Source: an uncultured Alphaproteobacteria bacterium (GTDB taxonomy: Bacteria; Pseudomonadota; Alphaproteobacteria; MPNO01; UBA830). From it: a DNA stretch of 56,479 nt. The notes below the pieces were generated by a model, which was given only the letters and a program-made list of their open reading frames with translations, ran no database searches and was not told where the DNA came from. Made by a program: the position numbers and the translations under genes. The stretch covers positions 1-56,479 of the forward strand of contig CAJWSW010000010.1 in the NCBI GenBank assembly GCA_913046035.1, in the 5' to 3' direction. Shown piece after piece: positions 33,670 to 42,659 of this stretch. Each line of letters begins with the position of its first letter. Positions within the stretch are counted from its first letter, which is position 1.

Positions 33670-35196
33670 TCACTCGAGTGTGATTCGGCGATTTATTCCA
33701 ATGTCTCTATCGAAATTCTCTAAAACCATCTCACGAAAAGCAGGATACTGGTCAGCTACCGTTTGAAGTACATTGTCTGGTGTGTCTCGTAATCGCCGAC
33801 GCACAATTTCATCTGCCTCTTCTATCAGAGCGTCTTCGTCTACCGTAATCACTTTGCCATCACAAACCACCTGCATACCATTGACCCAAACCTGTTTTGT
33901 AGAGTTACCATTTTCATAATAAAGAAGGTGCCGGTAGGGGTTCCCCATGGGTTTGTGCCAAAATTGCTCTAGATTAATCACGCTAAAGTCAGCAAAAGCC
34001 CCCTTTTTAAGAACGCCAATTTTTCCTGCACAACCCATAGCTTTGGCACCCGCTAGGTAGCCTTCCCGTAAAATCGTTTTAGCGTCCGGCCATTTCTCAA
34101 AATCGGCCTCGGTTAGGCGCATCAAATAGGAGCCAAGTCTCATGCTTTCGTATAGTGCCGGCGGGCCGCAGTTTGTGCCATCTGTGCCATAAGCAACCGG
34201 AATACCCGCTTGTCGAATTTTTGAAATCGGAGCCACACCGGCCCCTAACATCGCGTTCGAAAGTGGTGAATGGACAACTGTAATACCTGCATCGAGCGCC
34301 GCTGAAATATCGTCATCGTTAGCCCAGACGAAATGCACCAGCGACGATTTTTCATTCAAAATACCAAGATCTAGCATTCGGCGAACAAAGCCGAGGCCGC
34401 CTTCAGGACGCATCACAGCCTGGGTTTTTGTTTCAAGCATGTGGGTGTGTATCCCGCACTGATAACGCCTTTGAAAGTCTCCCGTCATTTCAAGCAATTG
34501 GTCTGAACATCGCTGCGGGCCGTCCACACCTAAAATCGCCTTAACCCTTGCAATTGGAGATGTGGAGCTGACGGCCGTTTCCATAATTTCGAAATAGTTT
34601 GTTAACTCTGCAGCAGACAACCTGGATCTATTTTGCACCACGCCTCGCGGCAATTTGTCTTTATTCACTGGTATGGTGTCGACGTAGGGAAGATCTGCAA
34701 ACATAGTTGCCACGATTGCTCGAATTCCAATACCACGAAAGGCGTCACAAGCGGAGTTTAGTCCGTCAATCGATAAGACTGGTCTTTCGGAAAAGTGATC
34801 AATCGTAGCTGTAATGCCTGTCTTCAACATAGCGAGTGCGTCAAGTTGGGCACTTACAAAAATGTCTCTCGGCGTCATCGCTGCACCAGCCGCGATGACA
34901 TTCAACATATAAATATCGAGAGGTTCGCTTTCTACTGTACCTTTAAGCAGCGCAGAGTACGAATGCGAATGGGCATTGATCAACCCGGGGATTACCATGC
35001 ACCCCGGATTATCATGATAATTTACCTTCGCTTTACCCGGTTCAAAACAACCTCGTTCACCAACAAAAATGATGTTGCGATCTTTGAACCAGAGTTCTCC
35101 ATCAGAAAAGATCGTATAATTCTCATCAAAGGTGTAGATGTCCGAGCCACGGAGGCACGTGAGGGTCTCTTCTTCGGCGCCATCGACGCTTTTCAT
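33670..35196 (-). CDS. Amidohydrolase of the cytosine deaminase / TrzN-AtzA group
   Basis: A 508-residue amidohydrolase of the same subtype as the gene at 19240-20703. NAHSH gives His76 and His78, CGIHTHMLETKTQ the third His and Glu, LVHFVWA a further His, and YGTDGTNCG the metal Asp. The two paralogues share the segment GxTAxxDHFxE near residue 135. Deamination or dechlorination of a heterocycle, or hydrolysis of an amidine, is expected. It is alone on its transcript, with a 440-base AT-rich leader region to its right. Confidence 0.85.
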   Translation of the reverse strand: MKSVDGAEEETLTCLRGSDIYTFDENYTIFSDGELWFKDRNIIFVGERGCFEPGKAKVNYHDNPGCMVIPGLINAHSHSYSALLKGTVESEPLDIYMLNVIAAGAAMTPRDIFVSAQLDALAMLKTGITATIDHFSERPVLSIDGLNSACDAFRGIGIRAIVATMFADLPYVDTIPVNKDKLPRGVVQNRSRLSAAELTNYFEIMETAVSSTSPIARVKAILGVDGPQRCSDQLLEMTGDFQRRYQCGIHTHMLETKTQAVMRPEGGLGFVRRMLDLGILNEKSSLVHFVWANDDDISAALDAGITVVHSPLSNAMLGAGVAPISKIRQAGIPVAYGTDGTNCGPPALYESMRLGSYLMRLTEADFEKWPDAKTILREGYLAGAKAMGCAGKIGVLKKGAFADFSVINLEQFWHKPMGNPYRHLLYYENGNSTKQVWVNGMQVVCDGKVITVDEDALIEEADEIVRRRLRDTPDNVLQTVADQYPAFREMVLENFDRDIGINRRITLE

Positions 35197-35636
35197 TCTA
35201 TAAACTCATTTTTAGAAAAAATTCCGGAATGTTTCGCCATAATTGCTTCCCGTAAATGTAACGAAACCTTTTTGCAGCATCAATTTATAGAACGTTTAAT
35301 TTACATACCAAGCGCCTTCTATCGCGCAGTCTGCCGACATGGAAATTAGACTGCGCCAAACGATCCAACAAACTAATCACCTTATCAGTGGCTGGATTTT
35401 GTCTCTTTTGAGCATTACGGTATGCGTTGCTTTACACAATACCTTGGAAGTGGGCTTCTTCGAGAAAACGGAAGCACACAATTACAGAAATGTTCGTGCG
35501 AATAAATTCTGCAAGATTTATGAATAATAGTTGCAACCCTATTTGTTGAATGACTGAGATGATATTAGAAGTTTCGTTCAGACGATAAATGGTTGTTTGA
35601 GAATTATAGAAAGTAAAAAATCGTTTTCTTTAACTA
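35197..35636. other. Intergenic region before the tRNA gene
   Basis: About 440 bases. A 62-codon frame at 35339-35527 starts with ATG and includes a hydrophobic stretch (LISGWILSLLSITVCVAL), but it has no ribosome site or known relative, so I do not call it. TTGTTT and TAAAAA boxes about 15 bases apart near 35592-35618 may be a weak tRNA promoter. Confidence 0.4.
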
Positions 35637-35710
35637 GCGGGTGTAGCTCAATGGCAGAGCAGGAGCTTCCCAAGCTTAAGACGAGGGTTCGATTCCCTTC
35701 ACCCGCTCCA
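35637..35710 (+). tRNA. tRNA-Gly (anticodon CCC)
   Basis: A 74-base gene with encoded CCA. The acceptor stem GCGGGTG/CACCCGC pairs fully, the D stem is GCTC/GAGC, the T arm is GAGGG-TTCGATT-CCCTT, and the anticodon CCC is at 35669-35671 within loop TTCCCAA. It resembles E. coli glyU. The anticodon stem GGAGC/GCTTA has an apparent G-A mismatch at 27-43 and a G-T pair next to it, so the stem is weak at its outer end. It reads Gly GGG codons. Confidence 0.93.
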
Positions 35711-36000
35711 ATAAACTTTACCGCACGCCAACAAGACAAAAGAGACGATACAACGCAGCTGCACAAAGGTTGATTTATTATTTAGCGGTGCAACCAATTA
35801 AGGCTTTGCCTTTTTGCCGAAACTGTAAAGAACTCCGCTACCGATAAGTGGGGTGGGATTAATTGAACATATCGCTTAATTCAGATACATCTGAATTCGC
35901 TCGGCCCCCATTGTTAGATGTTTGATAGACTTACCTTCTGCTTCACAATGATCGGTTATAAGGTTGGCTCAGGACTATTTTTTAAACTTGCGGTTAATTG

Positions 36001-36753
36001 CTAATTTTCCTCAAGTAATTTTAATTCCCATTCTTGGGCCAAGTAACCGGTTTCTTCACCTCGGCTACAATAATATTTCCAAAGCTTTCGGATATGCGCA
36101 TCACGATTAAAACGATTTTTGAAACCTGCCATCTCCGCGCTTGATAGGCCTTTTACCTCCCCTAATGATGCCGCTCGAAAGAGCGTTTGCGCGTTTTCCT
36201 CAAAATGAATGGAATCCACAAGTAAACCGGGCACCGTCTCTGCAGTAACCACCACCCCATGAGCCCTTATAAGCGCCGCATGACATCGGCCTAGGGTCTC
36301 CGCGAGAGCCTCGCCTTTTTCGACGGAATTAACATGTCCTGGGTCCAGATGTGTGGGTATTCCCTCTGACCATCGCGCGGCATGATTTTTTACTGGGATA
36401 AGCGGCCTATCCTCAACAAGCGTAAACATCGTTGCTGTCTCTGGATGAAAATGACCAATTGCCCAGACATCCGACCGTTTTTTGTATATCTCTGTATGAA
36501 TAAAAATTTCACGAGGCGGAGCCTTGTTCGGTGGGCCTTCGATAACATTTGCATCAAAGTCGCAAATAAGGAGTTCCTCGGGAGACACGGTTGCCCGCGA
36601 GTCATCGAAGGATTGTATTAGAAACCCGTAATTTTCAGGCAGACGCGCACTTATATGCCCAGAATAGTCAATAAGACCTTCCGCATTCATGATCCGCGTA
36701 GACGCTGCTACCTGACATCTAAGAATTTTCTTATCAAGATTATGTTTTGTCAT
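36001..36753 (-). CDS. Class II aldolase/adducin family protein
   Basis: A 250-residue zinc aldolase-fold protein. The phosphate/substrate loop is SGHIS (31-35) with SP near 57, the catalytic-type Glu is Glu82 in REIFIHTEIY, and zinc ligands are His101 and His103 (GHFHPETA) and His165 (RAHG). All residues for an aldolase or decarboxylase are present. It overlaps the methyltransferase gene by 4 bases (ATGA) and is the last gene of a long leftward gene set. Relatives cleave sugar phosphates or decarboxylate hydroxy acids. Confidence 0.86.
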   Translation of the reverse strand: MTKHNLDKKILRCQVAASTRIMNAEGLIDYSGHISARLPENYGFLIQSFDDSRATVSPEELLICDFDANVIEGPPNKAPPREIFIHTEIYKKRSDVWAIGHFHPETATMFTLVEDRPLIPVKNHAARWSEGIPTHLDPGHVNSVEKGEALAETLGRCHAALIRAHGVVVTAETVPGLLVDSIHFEENAQTLFRAASLGEVKGLSSAEMAGFKNRFNRDAHIRKLWKYYCSRGEETGYLAQEWELKLLEEN

Positions 36754-37376
36754 ATTTTTTTGGCGACAATATGGAAGATGTGCCAGTGCTTGAGGTTTCC
36801 GCGAGGCGTCACGGACTCTTCCTCCTCCTCGATAAAATACTCCACCTCAAAACCCTTCAGCAATGTCTCGACCTCGCCGGCAGTATGAAACGTCATTCCC
36901 GCACGATCCGCCCAGCTGTCCCGGTCGCCATATAACTGCCCCGAAAACCGCCCACCTACCCTTATTGCACCACAGATTTTTTGCCATACGTACGGAAAAG
37001 CAATCGGCGGACACAGGGGAAGCGAAAATGCCGCATTGATCAGACTACATCCCGGTAGTCGCATATCCTCATAACGTGAAAGCTGGGGTTCGATTTCCGC
37101 ATCCTCGGGAAGGTCTTCGCGCGCCATGAGGCCCTTGATCGCGTCGGGCGAGGAGTCAACAGCATGAACGGACCAACCTCGCCTCAGGATTTCGATTGTA
37201 TCACGCCCAGATCCGCATCCGAGATCTGCAGCCCTTAAAAACTCCGGGGTTTCCTCCCTTTCAAATGCGTCAAGTGCATAGATAACTGTGGAGCGCGGTG
37301 GCCTCTGTCCGGTATTTTCGTAATATGACGCCCAGTCATTTCCCGATTTGTATTTAGATAAAGTTTTGTCCGCCAT
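36750..37376 (-). CDS. Class I SAM-dependent methyltransferase
   Basis: A 208-residue methyltransferase. The SAM-binding motif I is DLGCGSG at 51-57, followed by the acidic AVDSS end of strand two near 72-76 and LRRGW between them. A C-terminal antiparallel pair ends in HWHIFHIVAKK, resembling the Tellurite-resistance TehB and thiopurine group. I start at the ATG at 37376, inside the 3' end of the SDR gene (23-base overlap); a TTG two codons earlier is possible. It is coupled to the aldolase gene by ATGA. The substrate is unknown; its place between SDR and aldolase suggests a tailoring or detoxifying role. Confidence 0.83.
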   Translation of the reverse strand: MADKTLSKYKSGNDWASYYENTGQRPPRSTVIYALDAFEREETPEFLRAADLGCGSGRDTIEILRRGWSVHAVDSSPDAIKGLMAREDLPEDAEIEPQLSRYEDMRLPGCSLINAAFSLPLCPPIAFPYVWQKICGAIRVGGRFSGQLYGDRDSWADRAGMTFHTAGEVETLLKGFEVEYFIEEEEESVTPRGNLKHWHIFHIVAKKI

Positions 37377-38175
37377 CCACAATCATTCCTTGCCCCGTAA
37401 TATAGGCTGCCTCGTCGGAACAAAGGAACATCATAGCCTTGGCCAGATCATGGATTGTCCCTTGTCGAGGTAGCGCCTGCATCTCGGTCATGGTTTTAAA
37501 CATTTCACGTGGCACCGACGGCCGCTCAACCTCGGTCTGCATTACACCAGGCCAGAAGGTATTCACGGTTATTCCATGCGGCCCCAGCTCGCGCGCCATG
37601 GACCGTGACATCCCGATCATTGCAGCCTTTGTGGTTATATAATGAAGATAATTGGGGCGTCCCATCATCATCGTGCCAGACGAAACATTGATGATGCGCC
37701 CCCACTTGGCATCGATCATAGGGTGAACGGCGGCCCGAGCACAGAGGAACGCGCCATTTACGTTCACATCGACTGCACGTTTCCACTCATCCACCGGCAG
37801 CTCCCAAAAGGGTGCCATCGTAATTTGCGAAAATATCGCTGCATTATTTATAAGGACGTCAAGCCTTCCGTATTTGGCAAGAATTTTATCCACCATTTCG
37901 ATGTTGGATTTTTCGTCAGCGACATCAACCTGAATGGCCATCGCCCTACCCCGTTTATCCTCTATTTCTTGCTTCACCCTTTCAGCATTTTCGCCGTTAA
38001 TATCGGCGATGATAGGTATAGCCCCATGGGCCGAAAAATAGTGCGCGTAGCCCCTACCGATCGCCTGACCAGCTCCGGTAATCAAAACAACCCGATCCCG
38101 CAGGCTCTCGTAGGTCGCATTCTTATCAACGTTCAACGTTGAATAATCGATATAACCGATTTCCGTCTCAGACAT
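37354..38175 (-). CDS. SDR family oxidoreductase
   Basis: A 273-residue classical SDR with a 25-residue N-terminal extension. The nucleotide loop is TGAGQAIG at 33-40, the acidic Asp58 (ADIN) favours NAD, NNAA is at 110-113, and the catalytic set is Ser165/166, Tyr179 and Lys183 (YITTK). WPGVMQTE and VDGGQ close the fold. It is 60 bases downstream of the cyclotransferase gene on the same strand and overlaps the methyltransferase gene. A secondary-alcohol dehydrogenase role in the same pathway as the class II aldolase is likely. Confidence 0.88.
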   Translation of the reverse strand: MSETEIGYIDYSTLNVDKNATYESLRDRVVLITGAGQAIGRGYAHYFSAHGAIPIIADINGENAERVKQEIEDKRGRAMAIQVDVADEKSNIEMVDKILAKYGRLDVLINNAAIFSQITMAPFWELPVDEWKRAVDVNVNGAFLCARAAVHPMIDAKWGRIINVSSGTMMMGRPNYLHYITTKAAMIGMSRSMARELGPHGITVNTFWPGVMQTEVERPSVPREMFKTMTEMQALPRQGTIHDLAKAMMFLCSDEAAYITGQGMIVDGGQNFI

Positions 38176-38235
38176 AAATTCACCTCCCTCTTAAATAATA
38201 ATTTCAAACGCCGGATATCGAAGCACCAGATCGCG

Positions 38236-38859
38236 TCAACCTTTTAGTGCGTCGACGGCAGCAAGTAGCTCCTCCATTTCCGTGTCATAAAAGCCTAGTT
38301 CGCGCATTTTTGCCACGGTTTGCGACAGATACTCGTGACAGGTTCCATATTTGCCAGACGCCTCGGCGATATATGCGGCTTTTTTAGAAATAGTGAGATC
38401 GCCCGCATATTGAAGATGATCCGTTGACACAACGAAGGTGAGTGCGCTGACAAATCCGTCCTCCACCTGGACCGTGATCCATTCTGGATGGTAAGTATCG
38501 GTCCACATTTCTCGCTCCCATAATGGAAATAGATCTTCGCGCGTTGTCGTTTCGGAGAGCGTAAATAAAATTCCGTCACAGCTGGCACCCTCCTTCAATT
38601 CCAGTCCGAGCCCTAGGCCAGGTTTTTCAGGGGTACCCCGGGCGAATACAGACCAAATCAAAAATCCCCTTTGATAATTCCGTAGTCTACACACTTGCTC
38701 TTTCACGATATCGAAGCAGGGGCTCCACATCAGGGATCCGTAACCGAATACCCGGAGCGGCCCTTCATCCGGCCGACATGCGAGGATCTCATCTAGGATC
38801 TGTACCCTGCGCTTTTCGGTGATCGGTGTAATAAGTTGCTCGGGAGGAGGATTAACCAT
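38236..38859 (-). CDS. Gamma-glutamylcyclotransferase (ChaC-like)
   Basis: A 207-residue cyclotransferase of the ChaC group, which splits gamma-glutamyl peptides such as glutathione into 5-oxoproline and the remaining part. FGYGSLMW at 38-45 is the substrate loop, and the catalytic Glu is Glu117 in WEREM, the ChaC arrangement. Length fits. It overlaps the DMT transporter gene by 8 bases. Glutathione turnover, or removal of glutamyl conjugates of an intermediate, is plausible in this catabolic setting. Confidence 0.87.
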   Translation of the reverse strand: MVNPPPEQLITPITEKRRVQILDEILACRPDEGPLRVFGYGSLMWSPCFDIVKEQVCRLRNYQRGFLIWSVFARGTPEKPGLGLGLELKEGASCDGILFTLSETTTREDLFPLWEREMWTDTYHPEWITVQVEDGFVSALTFVVSTDHLQYAGDLTISKKAAYIAEASGKYGTCHEYLSQTVAKMRELGFYDTEMEELLAAVDALKG

Positions 38860-39745
38860 TCTTCACCATTTGTTTGTTTACAAGAGCAACACCTCCCAAC
38901 ACACATATAGTGCCAAGCCAGACCCAAACGGTAGGCTCTTCTCCAAAAAATAAAACACCGGACAAAACACCAGTCAGTGTAACGATATAGTTTAGCTGTG
39001 ACGCAAAAGTTGGTCCGGATAGCCGGATCATTTCGAACAACGCAACAAATGCAAATCCTGAAATAATGGCGTGGCCGAACACCGCAATGTCCGAGACGGC
39101 AGGCGGAAACGAAGGGACATGAAATGCACCCGCCAAAAGGCAAACAGGTAGCATGAAAATCGCTCCAAACCATACCATACCAGTCGTATGCGACATTGTA
39201 TTGCCGGTCTTAGGGCGCAAACGATCGATCAGGATGTTAGCTAATGCGTAGGTAAACGGTGCACCAAGACCAAACAAAATCCAGGGTACCATTGACGGGT
39301 CCGGCAAACTTTGAGTCGGAACGACAAACAATATCACACCGATGAGTCCGCAGCTCAAACCAGTGGCTCGAATCGCCGCAAACGTCTCTAGACGCATCAC
39401 AAGGCTAAAACCGTAGGTAAAGATTGAAGTCAGCCCAAGCACGACTGCGAGTGCACCGGCGGGCACGTATTTCACGGTCGTGTACCAGATCACATTAGCG
39501 GTCACGATCCGCAATCCGCCGATCACAACATAGTACCTAAAATGCTCTATACTAGTACCAGGCCAAGTACCGCGCACGGCGCAAATCCCGGTCAAGATCA
39601 GTGCGGCAATGATAGCGACCCAAAACACGTAACCAAGAGGATGCACACCGCCTGCAGTTGCAATTTTCGCAATAGCCACCGCCGCACCCCATCCCAAACC
39701 ACAATAGAAAAGAAGCAGCAAAGCAACCCAGCTAGACCGGTTCAT
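38852..39745 (-). CDS. DMT-superfamily transporter (EamA family)
   Basis: A 297-residue inner-membrane protein with ten predicted helices in two EamA repeats (about residues 8-135 and 150-290). The second repeat ends LSGVLFFGEEPTVWVWLGTICVLGGVALV, the typical EamA close. It probably exports a metabolite. It lies 19 bases after the CoA-transferase gene and overlaps the cyclotransferase gene, so it belongs to the same transcript. Confidence 0.88.
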   Translation of the reverse strand: MNRSSWVALLLLFYCGLGWGAAVAIAKIATAGGVHPLGYVFWVAIIAALILTGICAVRGTWPGTSIEHFRYYVVIGGLRIVTANVIWYTTVKYVPAGALAVVLGLTSIFTYGFSLVMRLETFAAIRATGLSCGLIGVILFVVPTQSLPDPSMVPWILFGLGAPFTYALANILIDRLRPKTGNTMSHTTGMVWFGAIFMLPVCLLAGAFHVPSFPPAVSDIAVFGHAIISGFAFVALFEMIRLSGPTFASQLNYIVTLTGVLSGVLFFGEEPTVWVWLGTICVLGGVALVNKQMVKNG

Positions 39746-39764
39746 TGGTCGAACCCAGCGGCGC

Positions 39765-40988
39765 TCAGATTACATCGTTGTTGCGAAGTTCGGCAAACTC
39801 TTCATCAGTCAATCCTAGTTTTTCGCGCAGCACCTCCTCCGTATGCTGTCCGACCGTAGGTGGCGCATGGCGATATGTCACTGGCGTCTCCGTCAAACGC
39901 ATCGGGCTACCGATCAAGGATGCCCCACCCCGCCCAGCCAATGGGTGGTCCATTTTTACGACCATGCCGCGCGCCTGAACGTGTGGATCGTTAAATACTT
40001 GTTCCAGATTGTTGATTGGCCCGCAGCCTATCTTCTCCGATTCCAACTCAGCGAGCCAGACTTCCGAGGTTCGCTTTTCAAAGATTTCACAGAGAAGTGG
40101 AATTAGCAATTCCCGATTACGGACGCGTGCGTCATTCGTTGCAAAATCTGGATTAACACTATGTTCCGAGCAGTCCGCGAGCTCGCAGAAACGCTTAAAT
40201 TGGGCATCGTTACCAATTGCAACTATGATAAAACCGTCCGCCGTCTTGAATGGCTGATAAGGCACAATATTAGGGTGGGCATTACCAAGCCTACCAAGCA
40301 TGCCGCCGTGTATGTAATTCATTCCGGCATTAGCTAACATGGCCACAGTTGTATCCATCATACCGATATCGATGTATTGGCCCTGACCGGTGACCGCCGC
40401 ATGGCGGAGCGCTGCATTCACCGCCACGCCGGCATACATACCTGCCATGATATCTGCGATTGGGACGCCGACCTTCTGCGGCTCACCGTCCGGCTCTCCC
40501 GTGATAGACATCAGCCCACCCATTCCCTGGACAAGGAAGTCATAGCCAGGCCGCGATGCATAAGGACCGGTCTGACCGAAGCCTGTCACCGAGCAATATA
40601 CCAACTTGGGATTGAGGAGCTTAAGATCATTATACCCAAGTCCGTATTTTGTGAGGTTCCCTGTCTTGAAATTCTCAACTAGCGCATCGGCCTTTGTAGC
40701 CATCCGGCGGATAAGATTTGCGCCCTCGGGTTTGGCAATATCAACAGCGATTGACCTTTTGTTTCTGTTCGCCCCCATGAAGTAAGAACTCTCTGAAGTG
40801 TCCGACCCCTTCGCATCCTTTACAAATGGCGGCGCAAACTTGCGGGTATCGTCGCCATTGCCAACACGTTCGAATTTGATTACGTCGGCTCCCAAATCGC
40901 CTAGCATTTGGGTACATGTCGGCCCAGCCAGCACACGGGTCAAGTCTATGACGGTAACGCCCGACAAGGGCCCAACAACCTCTGACAT
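39765..40988 (-). CDS. CoA-transferase family III (CaiB/BaiF)
   Basis: A 407-residue class III CoA-transferase, which moves CoA between carboxylic acids through an aspartyl intermediate. DLTRVLAGPTCTQMLGDLGADVIKFE at 15-40 is the signature N terminus. The catalytic Asp is Asp179 in GVPIADIMAG. GFGQTGPYASRPGYD at about 136-150 is standard. The ATG at 40988 has CGGAG seven bases upstream; an in-frame start at 41024 is less likely. It appears to be first in the leftward set that includes an exporter, cyclotransferase, SDR, methyltransferase and aldolase. Activation of a small organic acid is implied. Confidence 0.9.
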   Translation of the reverse strand: MSEVVGPLSGVTVIDLTRVLAGPTCTQMLGDLGADVIKFERVGNGDDTRKFAPPFVKDAKGSDTSESSYFMGANRNKRSIAVDIAKPEGANLIRRMATKADALVENFKTGNLTKYGLGYNDLKLLNPKLVYCSVTGFGQTGPYASRPGYDFLVQGMGGLMSITGEPDGEPQKVGVPIADIMAGMYAGVAVNAALRHAAVTGQGQYIDIGMMDTTVAMLANAGMNYIHGGMLGRLGNAHPNIVPYQPFKTADGFIIVAIGNDAQFKRFCELADCSEHSVNPDFATNDARVRNRELLIPLLCEIFEKRTSEVWLAELESEKIGCGPINNLEQVFNDPHVQARGMVVKMDHPLAGRGGASLIGSPMRLTETPVTYRHAPPTVGQHTEEVLREKLGLTDEEFAELRNNDVI

Positions 40989-41121
40989 ATTAATCTCCGA
41001 ATCTACGCTGCAGGTGTAATCCATTCGAACGTTTCGTGAAAGTCGGACAAACTAGTTTAACACCTTTTACTCACATCCGATTCCACCGTAGTGTTCTGCC
41101 GGTGTATATTCCAAACAGTCT

Positions 41122-41895
41122 ATGTCCATTGTTTATGACATTTTAGCAAGCGCGCCAGGGATTTCTATTTTGTCCTTCGTCGCTCTGTGTCTCGTTAGCT
41201 TTCTGACGTCAGCGGTATCGGCTGCATTCGGTCTTGGTGGCGGCGCGGCGTTGGTAGCCGTGATGGCTTCGTTGATGCCACCACTTGCAATCATCCCTGT
41301 ACATGCTGTTGTCCAGGTCGGATCCAACTTCTTTCGTGCGATTTTAATGAGGCGGAATATTCTGTTCACCTGGATGCCGCCTTTTGTAGTTGGGACCATC
41401 ATTGGAGCCGCCATCGGCGGGCAAATTGTGTTTGCACTCCCCAAATACTTGCTTCAGGGATTGATTGGAGTTTTCGTGCTGTACGCGGTTTGGGGGCCAA
41501 AAATTAAGGCAATGGATCCAACCCGTAACCGTTTTGCCACTATCGGTGCGCTTGCTTCGTTCGCCACTATGTTTGCTGGGGCGACAGGCCCGCTAATTGC
41601 TCCTTTTATCAAAGCATCCACAAACAATCGAATGATGACCGTTGCTACCCATGCAGCCTTCATGTCTTGGCAACACGGAGTTAAAATCTTAGCGTTCGGC
41701 ATGTTGGGCTTCGCCTTCGCGCCTTATCTACCGTTGATGACTATAATGATATTTTTTGGTGTGGTCGGCACGTGGTCGGGAGGTTTTATACTGAATTGGA
41801 TGGACGAGAAAATTTTCCGTCGGGGCTTTAACCTCGTATTAACCGTCCTTGCTATCCGGTTATTGATTGAAGCGGGTAGGGAGATTGCAGTGTGA
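41122..41895 (+). CDS. TauE/SafE family permease, first of three in tandem
   Basis: A 257-residue membrane protein with about eight helices. The two half-repeats each carry the family's Gly-rich motif: AAFGLGGGAALVAVMASLMPP near 36-56 and the second-half MFAGATGPLIAPFI. Known members export sulfite, sulfoacetate or other organosulfur anions, or move other anions. A GTG start of the next gene overlaps its stop (GTGA). It is the first gene of a tight rightward operon running into a molybdopterin enzyme. Confidence 0.87.
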   Translation: MSIVYDILASAPGISILSFVALCLVSFLTSAVSAAFGLGGGAALVAVMASLMPPLAIIPVHAVVQVGSNFFRAILMRRNILFTWMPPFVVGTIIGAAIGGQIVFALPKYLLQGLIGVFVLYAVWGPKIKAMDPTRNRFATIGALASFATMFAGATGPLIAPFIKASTNNRMMTVATHAAFMSWQHGVKILAFGMLGFAFAPYLPLMTIMIFFGVVGTWSGGFILNWMDEKIFRRGFNLVLTVLAIRLLIEAGREIAV

Positions 41896-42659
41896 TCGAA
41901 ATTCTATCGATAACGCCCGAGATTGACGGGTGGATGTTTATCATATTCACGGTTCTCGCTTGTTTTACTGCTGCGTTCGGTGTCGTAGCCGGATTGGGAG
42001 GCGGCATCGTACTGATCGGCTTTATGGCGACAGTATTTCCTCCAGTAGCATTAATTCCGGTGCACGGCGTTGTTCAAGCAGGATCGAATGTTACTCGAAC
42101 AATTATCGCTCACAAGTTGGTCATGAAACAGGCAATCCTGCCATTCGCTATTGGCGCGCTGATTGGCTCAGCAATCGGAGGGAAGATCGTTGTCTCAATC
42201 CCTGTCGCCTTACTGCAGGCAATCTTGGGTGTTTTTATGCTTTATGTTTGTTTCGCGCCTAAGATCACTGCCGGCGTGCCGACAGGGAAGCGGTTCTTCA
42301 TCCTCGGCTCGATCGGAGCCTTCATCTCTATGTTCATTGGCGCCACCGGCACAATTCTCGCCCCTTGGGTTCGTGGGGTCAGCGACGATCGACGGGTATT
42401 TGTTGCAACACTCGCAGCCGTCATGATGTTTATACATGGGCTCAAAGTAGTCGTCTTTGCGGTGCTGGGTTTCGAATTCTTTACCTACCTGCCGCTAATG
42501 ATAGCTATGGTGTCCGCCGGATTTTTAGGCAATTGGATTGGGTTTAAGCTGTTAAACTTGATGAATGAGGAAATTTTTAGACGTCTCTTCCAAGCTATGC
42601 TGATCATTCTGTCGCTGCGGCTTTTGTGGGCCGCAGCCACAAGGGCCGGTTACGTCTGA
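41892..42659 (+). CDS. TauE/SafE family permease, second of three in tandem
   Basis: A 255-residue paralogue of its neighbours with the same two-repeat layout: AAFGVVAGLGGGIVLIGFMATVFPP near 28-52 and MFIGATGTILAPWV near 142-155. The start is GTG overlapping the previous stop, and its stop shares one base with the next ATG (TGATG). Coupled translation of three paralogues suggests a hetero-oligomer with fixed stoichiometry. Confidence 0.86.
   Translation: MIEILSITPEIDGWMFIIFTVLACFTAAFGVVAGLGGGIVLIGFMATVFPPVALIPVHGVVQAGSNVTRTIIAHKLVMKQAILPFAIGALIGSAIGGKIVVSIPVALLQAILGVFMLYVCFAPKITAGVPTGKRFFILGSIGAFISMFIGATGTILAPWVRGVSDDRRVFVATLAAVMMFIHGLKVVVFAVLGFEFFTYLPLMIAMVSAGFLGNWIGFKLLNLMNEEIFRRLFQAMLIILSLRLLWAAATRAGYV

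Noticed and set aside
35339-35527. 62-codon frame with a hydrophobic stretch upstream of the tRNA
   Set aside because: One possible membrane helix alone is weak evidence, and I see no ribosome site or relative.
35637-35710. tRNA-Gly as an island integration site
   Set aside because: No integrase lies nearby and I found no second copy of the tRNA 3' end in the window by eye.
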